This document shows positions 35,658 to 44,137 of a DNA stretch of 44,137 bases, piece by piece. The notes beneath the pieces are model-generated. The model made no database searches, was not told where the DNA came from, and saw only the letters and a list, made by a program, of their open reading frames with translations. This DNA comes from Bacteroidetes bacterium ADurb.Bin012 (GTDB lineage: Bacteria; Bacteroidota; Bacteroidia; Bacteroidales; TTA-H9), in assembly GCA_002071415.1 (NCBI GenBank), contig MWFC01000016.1, forward strand, positions 1 through 44,137, read 5' to 3'. Positions within the stretch are counted from its first letter, which is position 1; every line of letters starts with the position of its first letter. The position numbers and the translations under genes were made by a program.

Positions 35658-36911
35658 TCACTCCATTCGAGATGCGATATGCTCGGTTAATTTTCCCAGA
35701 CAATTTACATAGCTGCCAAATTCATTATCATACCATCCCATAATTTTTGCATGAGTGACAGGGATATTTATTTCGTGGATGTCGGGAATACCTAAGGAGG
35801 ATATGGCATCTTGGGGAATTTTCAGAAAGCCCGTTCTGGTATGAATATCATTTCCTTCGATCACTATGGCTGCTGCAAAACCAAGTAAATCGGCCGATAC
35901 ATTTTGTTTGGTAGAGAAAACCAATAACCCTTTCTGATTGCCATTGGCTGCAGTTTTATAAATCTCTTTGATGCTATTGGCATTAATAGAAGGCATTCCT
36001 TTCTCATCAAGGCTTGAGCTGAAAGTGATATTGAGGGCAATCAATGACACGGTGTTTGTGGGTATTCTTATAGAATCTGCCATAAAGCCGAAGTTAGTGA
36101 CTTGTGGTATGACCATTTCGAGTGTTTTAGCTGCTCCAGTTGTCGAAAGAATAATATTATTGAATACCGACCTGTTCTTTCGTAGATCTGTTGCTCCGGC
36201 TGCAGGGACTGAATCGAGCACGCTTTGTGTATTGGTAGCGGCATGGACTGTCGACATAGAAGCTGTAAGCACATTACTGGTTTCTTTATTCTCGAGAAGA
36301 GGCTTTATCATGTGAGCAAGTCCGGTAGTAGTACAGCTGGCTGCTGAAATTATATGATGTCTTAGAGGGTCATAACTGGTATGGTTTATTCCATAAATGA
36401 GAGTAGGGAAGCTATCGAGATCATGGGTCGAAGCATTTTTAATTTTAAATGGAGCGCTTGAAATTACTTTTTGCGCACCAGCAGTCAAATGACCACATAA
36501 GGCATCCTTACCTTCGGCAGGTGAAATGGTAGGGTCTAAGAACTTTCCGGTGCAATCCACTACGATTCTTACTTTCTCGTTTCTCCAGTTGATATTTTGA
36601 GGGCTTCTTTCTTTATTGAGGATTTTTATTGGAAATCCATCGATGAAAACTATTTGACTTTCATAATCTGGAATTTCAACCTGACATTTTTTCCCCGAAT
36701 GCCCATACAAAAAATGATCGAGCCTACCGTAAGTTGAATCGTTGAGAATGATTTGAACAAGATCATCAAGACTTTTGCCTACTTCTCTACCAATATTAAC
36801 GACAATACCGTCGAATTTTCTTTGAATGAGATGATACCATAAGGTTAGTTTTCCAATACGGCCGAGGCCATTAATTCCTAATAATTTTTTTTCATTGATA
36901 ATTAGTGACAT
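35658..36911 (-). CDS. GAPDH-like dehydrogenase, long divergent paralogue
   Basis: A 417-residue GAPDH-fold protein, about 80 residues longer than canonical GAPDH. The Rossmann start is LGINGLGRIGKLTLW (11-25). Residues 39-52 read NIGREVGKSLDDLV where the NAD-binding NDL segment normally lies, and the S-loop region is expanded. The catalytic machinery is kept: C193 in SAASCTTTGLAHMIKPL, H223 in STVHAATNTQS, the phosphate loop STTGAAKT (256-263), R282 and the C-terminal WYDNEFGSYVN. So it should be an active NAD(P)-dependent aldehyde-phosphate dehydrogenase, with changed cofactor or partner contacts. It is the third gene of the operon, 31 nt after the PPDK-like gene. Confidence 0.88.
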   Translation of the reverse strand: MSLIINEKKLLGINGLGRIGKLTLWYHLIQRKFDGIVVNIGREVGKSLDDLVQIILNDSTYGRLDHFLYGHSGKKCQVEIPDYESQIVFIDGFPIKILNKERSPQNINWRNEKVRIVVDCTGKFLDPTISPAEGKDALCGHLTAGAQKVISSAPFKIKNASTHDLDSFPTLIYGINHTSYDPLRHHIISAASCTTTGLAHMIKPLLENKETSNVLTASMSTVHAATNTQSVLDSVPAAGATDLRKNRSVFNNIILSTTGAAKTLEMVIPQVTNFGFMADSIRIPTNTVSLIALNITFSSSLDEKGMPSINANSIKEIYKTAANGNQKGLLVFSTKQNVSADLLGFAAAIVIEGNDIHTRTGFLKIPQDAISSLGIPDIHEINIPVTHAKIMGWYDNEFGSYVNCLGKLTEHIASRME

Positions 36912-36942
36912 AACGGTTTATTTTGGTTTATTACAAAATTAT

Positions 36943-39900
36943 CTATAATTCCTGAATCTTGATAGGATAATTTCCTTTGTATACCAACCCTTTGTTTCCG
37001 TCGATAGCAATGAGATCAAATGAAGTAAAAGTATTTCCATTAATAATACATTTTTTTTCTTTTTCAAAAACGATCATGCTATCGCAATTTACTACACCAA
37101 TCTTCCCTAATGATGCTGCAGTAACGGCTGCATGTGAAGTGGCTCCTCCTTTTGCTGTTAATAATCCTTCGCATTCAAAAATCATTTCTATATCATCGGG
37201 GACAGTATCTGGTCGTACCAAGATTGCATTTTTGTGAGGACTCTCCTGTTTGAGTACTTGCAGATCATGCGAATCGAATACAATGACTCCATTTAAAACT
37301 TTGTTTCCAATGCCTATTCCACATCCTACGAGTTGCATTTTTTTTGCGGAAGTAGCAAAAACCTCAACAGAATTTTGTTTCATAACTCTCATGTCTCTTG
37401 ACTGTAGGATGTATAAATCTTTGGGGTCGGAGGTTTCGAATGTAAATTCTAATTCTTGATGCCCAAATCCATGAATCTCTATCAATTCGTGAGCAATTTC
37501 TTTGAGTCTGCAATAAATTTTGGGAAATTTTGTTTCGAGCGAGAAGGGGCTTTTGTGATAAAATTCCTTGCGTTGCTTTTCGCTGATGGGTAAAGTGTTT
37601 ACTAATCCAGCAACAATATCTTCGCCTTGGCTTAGAAAAGTGAAATCGCCGGACAGGCTGATACCCGAAGATGGATCATGAACATCATGGGTAAATACGA
37701 CACCTGAACCAGATTCATTGTGTAGATTTCCGAAAACCATCTGTTGAACTATTACTGCGGTTCCCCACTCTTCGGCAATGTGCATGTATTCTCTATAAAC
37801 CTTAGCTCGCGGCGTATCCCATGAATAAAATACCGAAATAATGGCTTTCTTCAATTGTAAGAATGGATCTTCTTCGAAGTAAATGTTATTATCTATAAGT
37901 AGTTGTTTATAAGCAAACGCAATCTCACGCATCATTTCCGGAGAAAAGTCGATTTTTTGAGCTACATTGTATTTTTGTTTATAATCGAGCATAATCTGGT
38001 CGAAATCATTTCTATCGAGGTTGTGAGCCATCCCCCATGATTGTAAAAGACGACGATAGCAGTCCCATGAAGTCCACCCAAAATTGTTGCATTTGCTCAA
38101 ACTTTCGGTTATTTCGTCGTTTAATCCAACATTCAGGAGAGTTAACATAGCTCCTGGCATAGAAATGGCTGCACCTGAACGCACACTCAATAATAATGGT
38201 TTTTTGGTATCTCCAAATTTTAAACCTGACATGTTTTCCAGCTCAGTAACATAAGTTTTGATAAACTGGTCAATTTCAGAATTTAAGGAAGGTAATTTCA
38301 AGATCAAATTTACTCTTCTGAAAACTTCGGTACTGAGAACAAATCCTGGGGGAACAGGATATTGATTTAAATAAAGCTTTTTAAGGAAATAAGCTTTTGA
38401 CCCTATAAAAGCCTGGTTGTCCAAGGCCGGTGTCTCATGGTAGAGTGGACTTATGACCATATCGGGATCGTAGCTTAACATGCTACGGATTTCTGTATCC
38501 GAGAGATTGTTGATTAGGTTTCTCAAATTGTTCAGCAGAGCTCCTATAAAGTTATCCAGATATTGAATGAGGAAGGCTGAAGAGAGTAGCTCCCTATAAA
38601 ATATCTCCGATTTTCGTATTATCAGTTTATTGAGAGCATCTGCACTCATGGTATTCGATTGAGGTACGTATTGGGGAATAATAATTTTCAAAAGAGATTC
38701 ATAAGGACTGATAAAATATTTATTGATGATTTCTTTGATATTCATTTCCATGAACTGGAAGATGTTGATGTACTGATTGATGGTGAAACTTTCGGAAGTG
38801 AGGCTGTTTTGGAATATTTTTAAATTGGAATCGAATCCCTGGTCGTAGATTCCATCTAAACTCAAACCCTCTCTTAATAGCTGCAAAATCGAATAAATCT
38901 TTTTTAGTGTTTTAGCAGTAAAATATTCTGTATTGATTTCGGAGATTATAGTCGAAACTAATTGAGAAGCCACTTTTTCGAGCCGGAAAGTGAGCCCCAG
39001 GGCTTCGAACTTCGTTTCGCGATAATAACCATACATCGAAGGAATACCAGCAGCTACATGCCTTTTATAAAATATTGATTCCCAACCTTCACTAATTTCC
39101 GGATCAAATATTATTTCATTCAATTTTATCATTAACGAATAAATTTCTTTTAAGGCTCCAATAGGGTCATTCTGGTTCAAATGAGCCTCAAGGCTCTCGA
39201 TGTCGTCATTCGTAATGAAATGGTATCGTTTTAAAACAGCAATTATCTTGGTAGTTTCGAATCGATATTTTTCTTTTAAAAGCCTGTACAATTCAAATAT
39301 CAAAGCCACTCTTTCCAAATCATCCTTATCGTCGTGATTTATGGATGAAAGGAATATCTCTATATCGTCTTGTTCCTTTGTCAATAATTCATCGAGGGTG
39401 CAACCAGAGAATTGGGAAATTTTTCTAAGAACTTGATGAACTCCCTTTACCCATTTCCCTTTTATTTCTATTGTATCGAGTACATTGGGAGGAATTATTT
39501 TTCCGAGTCTCTTCTTATCTAAATCATACCAGAACCTTATGATTTCCATGGTTATCTGTACATGTGAACTATTTCCCTCGGTATGTATCTGTTTGCGTAG
39601 AAAATGTATAAGCTTGTCGTTTCTATAAGATATCTCGTCAATTTTTGTGGAAATTTCGCGTATTAAGCCTTCCGCTCCTATCTCATTGTAATACACAGGG
39701 AAAATACGGCATAGTTGTTTAATTTGTTTATAGATAGGAGATATTTTAGAGTTGAGGAGTTTGGATACATCTTTTTGAAAAAGATCGGAATCGTAAATAA
39801 ATATACCGCCAATACGCAAATTGATGATTAAAGCAGAGAGAAGCTTTTTCATCATCTCGGGGTTAAATTCGATCAGTTCGAGCCATACCCTGGTGTTTTT

Positions 39901-40998
39901 AACATGATTTGGATCTACCTTTAACTCCCAATCATTGTCTAAATAGGTAATTCCCGGACTAACAAAACCGAATTCGATTATCCTGTCTTCGAGATAATGA
40001 ATTATCTTTTTATTGTTTATATTGATGATTTCCTTTCCCAAAGCCAGAATGGAGTCTAAGATAAGACTCATATGCGTCTTATTGAAATTGGAAAAAAGAG
40101 AAAATAATTTATCGATGGATTCGATGCATTCGTCTTCGTTCAATTCCTTGCTTATTCTTTTGATAGCCCTGTTGAGATCCATCAATAGGAAATCTTTATG
40201 AAAGGCCATGCCAGGGCACTGCAATAAATAAAAAATATAAGAAAATTGCTCGGTAGCTTTATTAAAATTTTCTATTTTGCTTCTGAATTCTTCTATAATA
40301 TCGGAAAACGTAAAAGCCAGTTCACACAATGATTCCCATGAATCGGCTTCGTTTAATTTCTGATAATAATCATTGAAAAAGTCCTTCCCTAATGATTTTA
40401 TTACATCGGAATAATCGGCCGACATCTTATCACTATTATTCCTGTACCATTCTTCGATTCGAGTTGTAGTATCCCAAAAAACAATATTATTTTTTATGAG
40501 TAGCCTCATAAAATCAATTACAGGTCCAGAGGTCGTTTTATTATAAGCTGCTTTTTGAAGACTTTTTTTGAACTGCCCAATATTACTTAAATAGCTCAAC
40601 GATCTTTTTTCGTAGTTTTTTTTGAGAATATCGATAAATTCAAACACCAACTTATCCTTTTCGCCAAAAGAATTATAGTTTTTCGAGAAAAAATCGAGGA
40701 AAACATAAACTAAGCGTTTTGCATTCTCTTCTGATAAATTTTCCCCCAACAAAGAATCGAATATTTCATAAATAAATTGAATAACTTGATGTTTATCGGG
40801 TAAATCCTTATATATCCAGAAGTCACTTATACAGACATCTGTCAAAAGGTCGATCAATTTTTTACTATTATGATCTGGTTTCTTGAGTTCCTCGAAAAAA
40901 TCCTGTGTTCTTTTATGGATTCCCCAATAATTTTCGGAAAGCGATAAAAACCACGAATATTTTTCTGGAAGAGCATCTTTCTGTAAGTAGGTAAACAC
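36943..40998 (-). CDS. PPDK-like phosphotransferase with large N-terminal domain and no PEP/pyruvate barrel
   Basis: A 1351-residue protein. Residues 1 to about 850 are rich in helix and charged residues, with no signal, no clear repeats and no family I recognise. From about 857 it matches pyruvate,phosphate dikinase. The ATP-grasp has FIGSKAYFLKKLYLNQYPVP, SVRSGAAISMPGAMLTLLNV, SWDTPRAKVYREY, EEWGTAVIVQQMVFGN, QGEDIVAG and LEFTFE with LYILQSRD. Next comes the swivelling domain with phosphoryl-carrying His in AKGGATSHAAVTAASLGK (His about 1289). The protein ends there, so the C-terminal PEP/pyruvate TIM barrel of PPDK (about 370 residues) is absent. It should bind ATP and form phosphohistidine, but its acceptor must be the N-terminal domain's ligand or a partner protein. 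It starts 2 nt after gap and ends 31 nt before a second GAPDH-like gene. Confidence 0.88.
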   Translation of the reverse strand: MFTYLQKDALPEKYSWFLSLSENYWGIHKRTQDFFEELKKPDHNSKKLIDLLTDVCISDFWIYKDLPDKHQVIQFIYEIFDSLLGENLSEENAKRLVYVFLDFFSKNYNSFGEKDKLVFEFIDILKKNYEKRSLSYLSNIGQFKKSLQKAAYNKTTSGPVIDFMRLLIKNNIVFWDTTTRIEEWYRNNSDKMSADYSDVIKSLGKDFFNDYYQKLNEADSWESLCELAFTFSDIIEEFRSKIENFNKATEQFSYIFYLLQCPGMAFHKDFLLMDLNRAIKRISKELNEDECIESIDKLFSLFSNFNKTHMSLILDSILALGKEIININNKKIIHYLEDRIIEFGFVSPGITYLDNDWELKVDPNHVKNTRVWLELIEFNPEMMKKLLSALIINLRIGGIFIYDSDLFQKDVSKLLNSKISPIYKQIKQLCRIFPVYYNEIGAEGLIREISTKIDEISYRNDKLIHFLRKQIHTEGNSSHVQITMEIIRFWYDLDKKRLGKIIPPNVLDTIEIKGKWVKGVHQVLRKISQFSGCTLDELLTKEQDDIEIFLSSINHDDKDDLERVALIFELYRLLKEKYRFETTKIIAVLKRYHFITNDDIESLEAHLNQNDPIGALKEIYSLMIKLNEIIFDPEISEGWESIFYKRHVAAGIPSMYGYYRETKFEALGLTFRLEKVASQLVSTIISEINTEYFTAKTLKKIYSILQLLREGLSLDGIYDQGFDSNLKIFQNSLTSESFTINQYINIFQFMEMNIKEIINKYFISPYESLLKIIIPQYVPQSNTMSADALNKLIIRKSEIFYRELLSSAFLIQYLDNFIGALLNNLRNLINNLSDTEIRSMLSYDPDMVISPLYHETPALDNQAFIGSKAYFLKKLYLNQYPVPPGFVLSTEVFRRVNLILKLPSLNSEIDQFIKTYVTELENMSGLKFGDTKKPLLLSVRSGAAISMPGAMLTLLNVGLNDEITESLSKCNNFGWTSWDCYRRLLQSWGMAHNLDRNDFDQIMLDYKQKYNVAQKIDFSPEMMREIAFAYKQLLIDNNIYFEEDPFLQLKKAIISVFYSWDTPRAKVYREYMHIAEEWGTAVIVQQMVFGNLHNESGSGVVFTHDVHDPSSGISLSGDFTFLSQGEDIVAGLVNTLPISEKQRKEFYHKSPFSLETKFPKIYCRLKEIAHELIEIHGFGHQELEFTFETSDPKDLYILQSRDMRVMKQNSVEVFATSAKKMQLVGCGIGIGNKVLNGVIVFDSHDLQVLKQESPHKNAILVRPDTVPDDIEMIFECEGLLTAKGGATSHAAVTAASLGKIGVVNCDSMIVFEKEKKCIINGNTFTSFDLIAIDGNKGLVYKGNYPIKIQEL

Positions 40999-41000
40999 GG

Positions 41001-41999
41001 CTAAGAGATATATTTAATCAAATCAATAATTCTTGCAGAGTAGCCAAATTCATTATCATACCAACCGAGTATCTGAATGAAATCGCCTGCCAATACTTTT
41101 GTAGCCAGCGAATCGAATATGGCTGAATGACGATTATTGTGTATATCACTGCTTACTATTGGATCGGAACAATATTCCAGGTAGGCATTAAGATTACCCT
41201 CAGAATGTTTTAAAAATGCTTGGTTTACAATATATTTCTCGACATTTTTATCCAACTCGGCGATTAATTCGACGAATGAACATTCTGCCACAGGAACACG
41301 CGTTGCAAATCCATCGAATGTGTCCTTCATTTCAGGGAAGATAATCCTGATTGCATCAATAGCGCTCGAGGTAGTCGGAATTATATTGTTGATAGCAGAT
41401 CTTGCCCGACGGTAATCAGTGTGATATCCATCCTGAATGTTCTGATTGTTGGTGAGGGGATGAATGGTATTCATGAAAGCTTTTTTCACCCCAAATTCAT
41501 CTTGTAAAACCTTCAGCATTATTGCTACACAATTGGTAGTACATGAAGCATTGGATATGATTCTATCGGAGGGTAAAATTTCTTTATGATTCACCCCCAT
41601 TACTATGGTTCGCTCGATCGAATTATCTAAGGCTGGGCAAGTCAAAATAACCTTTTTCGCTCCATTGCGCAGATGTGCTTGCAGTGAGGTGCTGGTTTTA
41701 AATTTTCCGCTTGCATCTATCACAATATCCACTCCCGTGTGTTTCCATGGAATCGCATCCGGTTTCTCACAGTGCGTAACCAAAATCCTCGAGCCATTAA
41801 CTACCAGATGATCCTGCTGACAACTAAGATCAGCATTTAGCTTTCCATGCAAGCTGTCGTATTTTATTAAATGACTCATTAAGGGAGTGTCCATCATATC
41901 ATTCAAGTGAACTAATTCTATCCCAGGGGTTTCGATGGCTAACCGAAAAACCAGCCTGCCGATTCTTCCTAACCCATTGATGCCTATTTTAACCGACAT
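41001..41999 (-). CDS. gap: Glyceraldehyde-3-phosphate dehydrogenase, divergent in the phosphate loop
   Basis: A 332-residue GAPDH of standard length. NAD fold KIGINGLGRIGRLVFR with D34 (HLND) for the adenosine ribose; catalytic C153 in SNASCTTNCVA; H180 in NTIHPLTNNQN; DYRRARSAINNIIPT; C-terminal GWYDNEFGYSARIIDLI. Departures: the usual S-T-G-A-A phosphate loop reads T-T-S-S-A (209-213), and the LRVP strand reads ATRVPVAECSFVEL. These could change phosphate binding or the use of inorganic phosphate. First gene of the operon, 2 nt before the PPDK-like gene. Whether it is the cell's main glycolytic GAPDH cannot be judged from the window. Confidence 0.93.
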   Translation of the reverse strand: MSVKIGINGLGRIGRLVFRLAIETPGIELVHLNDMMDTPLMSHLIKYDSLHGKLNADLSCQQDHLVVNGSRILVTHCEKPDAIPWKHTGVDIVIDASGKFKTSTSLQAHLRNGAKKVILTCPALDNSIERTIVMGVNHKEILPSDRIISNASCTTNCVAIMLKVLQDEFGVKKAFMNTIHPLTNNQNIQDGYHTDYRRARSAINNIIPTTSSAIDAIRIIFPEMKDTFDGFATRVPVAECSFVELIAELDKNVEKYIVNQAFLKHSEGNLNAYLEYCSDPIVSSDIHNNRHSAIFDSLATKVLAGDFIQILGWYDNEFGYSARIIDLIKYIS

Positions 42000-42516
42000 G
42001 ACCGTTGAGTAATGAGTTAATAACCAGAATGTAGGATATACAAACGGATCTTCAGTATATCAGTTTTTTACTATATCTGATTCAGCAAGCAAATTTACGC
42101 ATTTATTCCATGATGACACGTATAAAAGAACCTGTATGCCGATGGAAGAATTTGGATCTCTTTTCATGGAATTTAATCAATGGCATCATACTAATTTAAA
42201 ATAGGAATACTTTACTTTTGAATTAATTCTATTCAGCTAATATCCACCTTCCTTATTCGCATAAAAATTTCAACGGCAATTATTCGAAAAGCTAAAACAT
42301 CATTTTTTGAAAACTGAGGGAAACAATTTCAACTTACAAAGCTAAATATTGAAGATAATTCAGTAATTTTAGCCCTACGAAAAATTTTAATTGTTGGAAG
42401 ATTTTTCCTTGAATGGAATAAATTTAGCAATGCAGTATCTGTCTGATTTTGCCGCTCATTAAATTACCATTCATGCTTGAAAGTGAATTGATATGAAATC
42501 CACATAAATAAGTTAT
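42000..42516. other. Divergent intergenic region between the gap operon and the antiporter
   Basis: A 517-nt AT-rich region without a supported gene. It contains a TAAATTTG box for the gap operon (42097-42090) and a plus-strand TACTTTTG box (42213-42220) that would leave a leader of almost 300 nt for the antiporter. No riboswitch fold was recognised by eye. Confidence 0.45.
42090..42097 (-). promoter_or_regulatory. -7 box of the gap/PPDK-like operon
   Basis: Minus strand TAAATTTG matches TAnnTTTG; a leader of about 85 nt to ATG 41999. No good TTG element at the right distance upstream. Confidence 0.45.
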
Positions 42517-44013
42517 ATGACTGTGAATTTTGAATTTTTTCTTTTTATAGTATCCATATTGCTCTTTTTCAGTATCATTGCAGGGAAAGCAGGATACCGG
42601 TTTGGAATTCCAGTATTGCTACTATTCTTAATGGTGGGTATTGTGGCGGGGAGTGATGGTTTAGGGATAGAATTCAGTTCAGCCCGTCAAGCACAGTATA
42701 TTGGAATCATTGCTCTTAACATCATTCTTTTTTCGGGAGGAATGGATACCCGTTTTTCCGAGATTAAACCCGTATTGAAACCAGGAATAGCCATATCGAT
42801 TGGCAGTACCATTCTAACGGCATTCATCACTGGTTTTTTTATTTATTGGTTTACCAATTACATTTTCGATTCCGTGAGATTCAATCTTGTAGAAGCATTA
42901 CTATTGGCCAGTATTATGGCTTCGACCGATTCGGCTTCGGTTTTCTCCATACTTCGTTCAAAAGGCTTAACCATTACGCAAAACCTCCGACCCTTGCTCG
43001 AACTCGAAAGTGGCAGTAACGACCCCATAGCTTATATGCTGGTTATTATCTGCATTGAATTATTGAAAAATTCGTCAATACATTTTGGACAAATAATGCT
43101 ATTATTCGTTCAACAGATAGTTGTCGGAGTCCTAGTAGGCTTGATATTCGCCAAACTGGTAGTTCATATCATTAACCATATCCATCTCGATTATGAAGGC
43201 CTATATTCTGTTTTGCTACTTGCTGTGGTATTTTTCCTGTTCAGTTTTTCCACTATTTTAGGTGGGAATGGTTATTTGGCAGTTTATCTTGGAGGATTAC
43301 TCATTGGGAATCATTCTTTTGTACATAAACGTAGCACTTTAAAATTCTTCGATGGTTTAACCTGGTTATTTCAAATCATCATGTTCTTGACCCTCGGACT
43401 TCTTGTAAACCCTCACGAATTGCTGCCAATAGCCATACTGGGCATCATCATTGGAATGTTTATGATTATCGTTTCGAGGCCTCTTTCTGTTTTTGCTATA
43501 TTGACGCCTTTCAAGAAAATTACGTTCAAAGGTCGTGTATTCGTTTCGTGGGTGGGGTTGCGAGGCGCCGTACCTATCATTTTTGCCACTTATCCCCTCA
43601 TTCATGGAATAGAACAAGCCCAAACCATGTTCAACATCGTTTTTTTCATTACTATTCTTTCACTTGTATTGCAAGGTTCATCCGTTCCTATGGTCGCCCG
43701 ATGGCTCGGTTTAACGGCTCAAACTACCAAAAAAACCAAACCCCAACTCTACGAGTTTGACATGGAATTCCCAGATGATATCAAATCGGCTATCAGTGAA
43801 ATGACGATTACCGAACAAATGCTAAAACATGGCCGACGATTGATGGATATTCGCTTGCCCGATAAAATACTCGTGGTTATGATAAAACGTAATGATAAAT
43901 ATTTTATACCCAGAGGCAATACACACTTAGAACCAGGCGACGTTGCTCTGCTAATCGCCGACAACGAGGAAGTTTTAAAAGAAACCTATCGTCACTTGGG
44001 AGTTCCTTATTAA
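42517..44013 (+). CDS. Potassium/proton antiporter, CPA1 NhaP2-like with C-terminal RCK_C domain
   Basis: A 498-residue protein with about twelve membrane helices (5-400) of the sodium/hydrogen exchanger fold. The ion-binding helix shows MASTDSASVFSILRSKG, and ELESGSNDPIAYMLV is a hallmark of the NhaP2/CvrA group. The last 80 or so residues form a TrkA-C/RCK_C ligand domain (RLMDIRLPDKILVVMIKRND, FIPRGNTHLEPGDVALLIAD). Such proteins expel K+ in exchange for protons at the inner membrane; the soluble domain gates the channel. The domain order matches the family and the length is somewhat below E. coli CvrA. Monocistronic. Confidence 0.9.
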   Translation: MTVNFEFFLFIVSILLFFSIIAGKAGYRFGIPVLLLFLMVGIVAGSDGLGIEFSSARQAQYIGIIALNIILFSGGMDTRFSEIKPVLKPGIAISIGSTILTAFITGFFIYWFTNYIFDSVRFNLVEALLLASIMASTDSASVFSILRSKGLTITQNLRPLLELESGSNDPIAYMLVIICIELLKNSSIHFGQIMLLFVQQIVVGVLVGLIFAKLVVHIINHIHLDYEGLYSVLLLAVVFFLFSFSTILGGNGYLAVYLGGLLIGNHSFVHKRSTLKFFDGLTWLFQIIMFLTLGLLVNPHELLPIAILGIIIGMFMIIVSRPLSVFAILTPFKKITFKGRVFVSWVGLRGAVPIIFATYPLIHGIEQAQTMFNIVFFITILSLVLQGSSVPMVARWLGLTAQTTKKTKPQLYEFDMEFPDDIKSAISEMTITEQMLKHGRRLMDIRLPDKILVVMIKRNDKYFIPRGNTHLEPGDVALLIADNEEVLKETYRHLGVPY

Positions 44014-44137
44014 TTCCTCTCTCATTTTTTATAATTACCCTCTTTTCATTACCTTAACCCCCTTCCTGTTTTCCGCATTGGGACACCCTAAAAATTTTTA
44101 CAAACAATTCGGTACAGTTCAGCTTGCTCCTCATCCA
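44014..44137. other. Window end, non-coding as far as seen
   Basis: 124 nt after the antiporter with no open frame of note. The sequence runs off the window. Confidence 0.4.

Overview
The window is an AT-rich chromosomal segment of a Gram-negative member of the Bacteroidota. The evidence is a secreted protein with a type IX secretion C-terminal sorting domain, a head-GIN (DUF2807) adhesin-like protein, LpxH and Lnt (lipid A and lipoprotein maturation), a group II GGGP synthase of the Bacteroidota kind, and many promoters of the form TTG-N19/20-TAnnTTTG instead of sigma-70 boxes. UGA is used as an ordinary stop (for example at 8700-8702 and 24395-24397). I cannot name the genus.

Layout. 1-201: 5' end of an IS4-family (DUF4372) transposase, cut by the window edge and frameshifted. 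562-2403: LytTR response regulator and cardiolipin-synthase-like enzyme, probably one operon. 2503-5026 (minus): NlpC/P60 lipoprotein, Hsp20, MeaB GTPase. Octameric GGRGACNN arrays lie on both sides of meaB. 5517-8702: T9SS cargo (minus) and DUF2807 protein (plus). 8914-9477: decayed coding DNA. 9564-10597 (minus): ECF sigma factor with a translationally coupled membrane protein. 10758-16376: DUF6249 protein, ThpR, a small helical protein, an M20 dipeptidase, LpxH and GlnS. 16592-19275: tRNA-Cys, recJ, then tRNA-Pro and a CAU tRNA on the minus strand. 19374-25375: HAD hydrolase, a response-regulator relic, Dus, GGGP synthase, HflX, and a transaldolase interrupted by one in-frame TGA. 25496-34976: Lnt, a MacB-type permease, purH-mreB-mreC, a C69 dipeptidase and a ZIP transporter. 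35658-41999 (minus): a three-gene operon of two diverged GAPDH paralogues flanking a 1351-residue PPDK-like protein. 42517-44013: K+/H+ antiporter.

Most genes are housekeeping. The strongest candidate for an undescribed system is the minus-strand operon at 35658-41999. A canonical-length GAPDH with an altered phosphate loop is followed after 2 nt by a giant protein with about 850 unrecognised, mostly helical residues. That protein then has a PPDK-type ATP-grasp and phosphohistidine domain but no PEP/pyruvate barrel. A second, longer GAPDH-like protein follows. The layout suggests a phosphotransfer activity tied to triose-phosphate oxidation; its acceptor cannot be read from sequence.

Signs of genome decay are frequent: the IS frameshift, the transaldolase nonsense codon, a response-regulator relic (20388-20709), a decayed region at 8914-9477, and smaller coding relics near 7425 and 35405.
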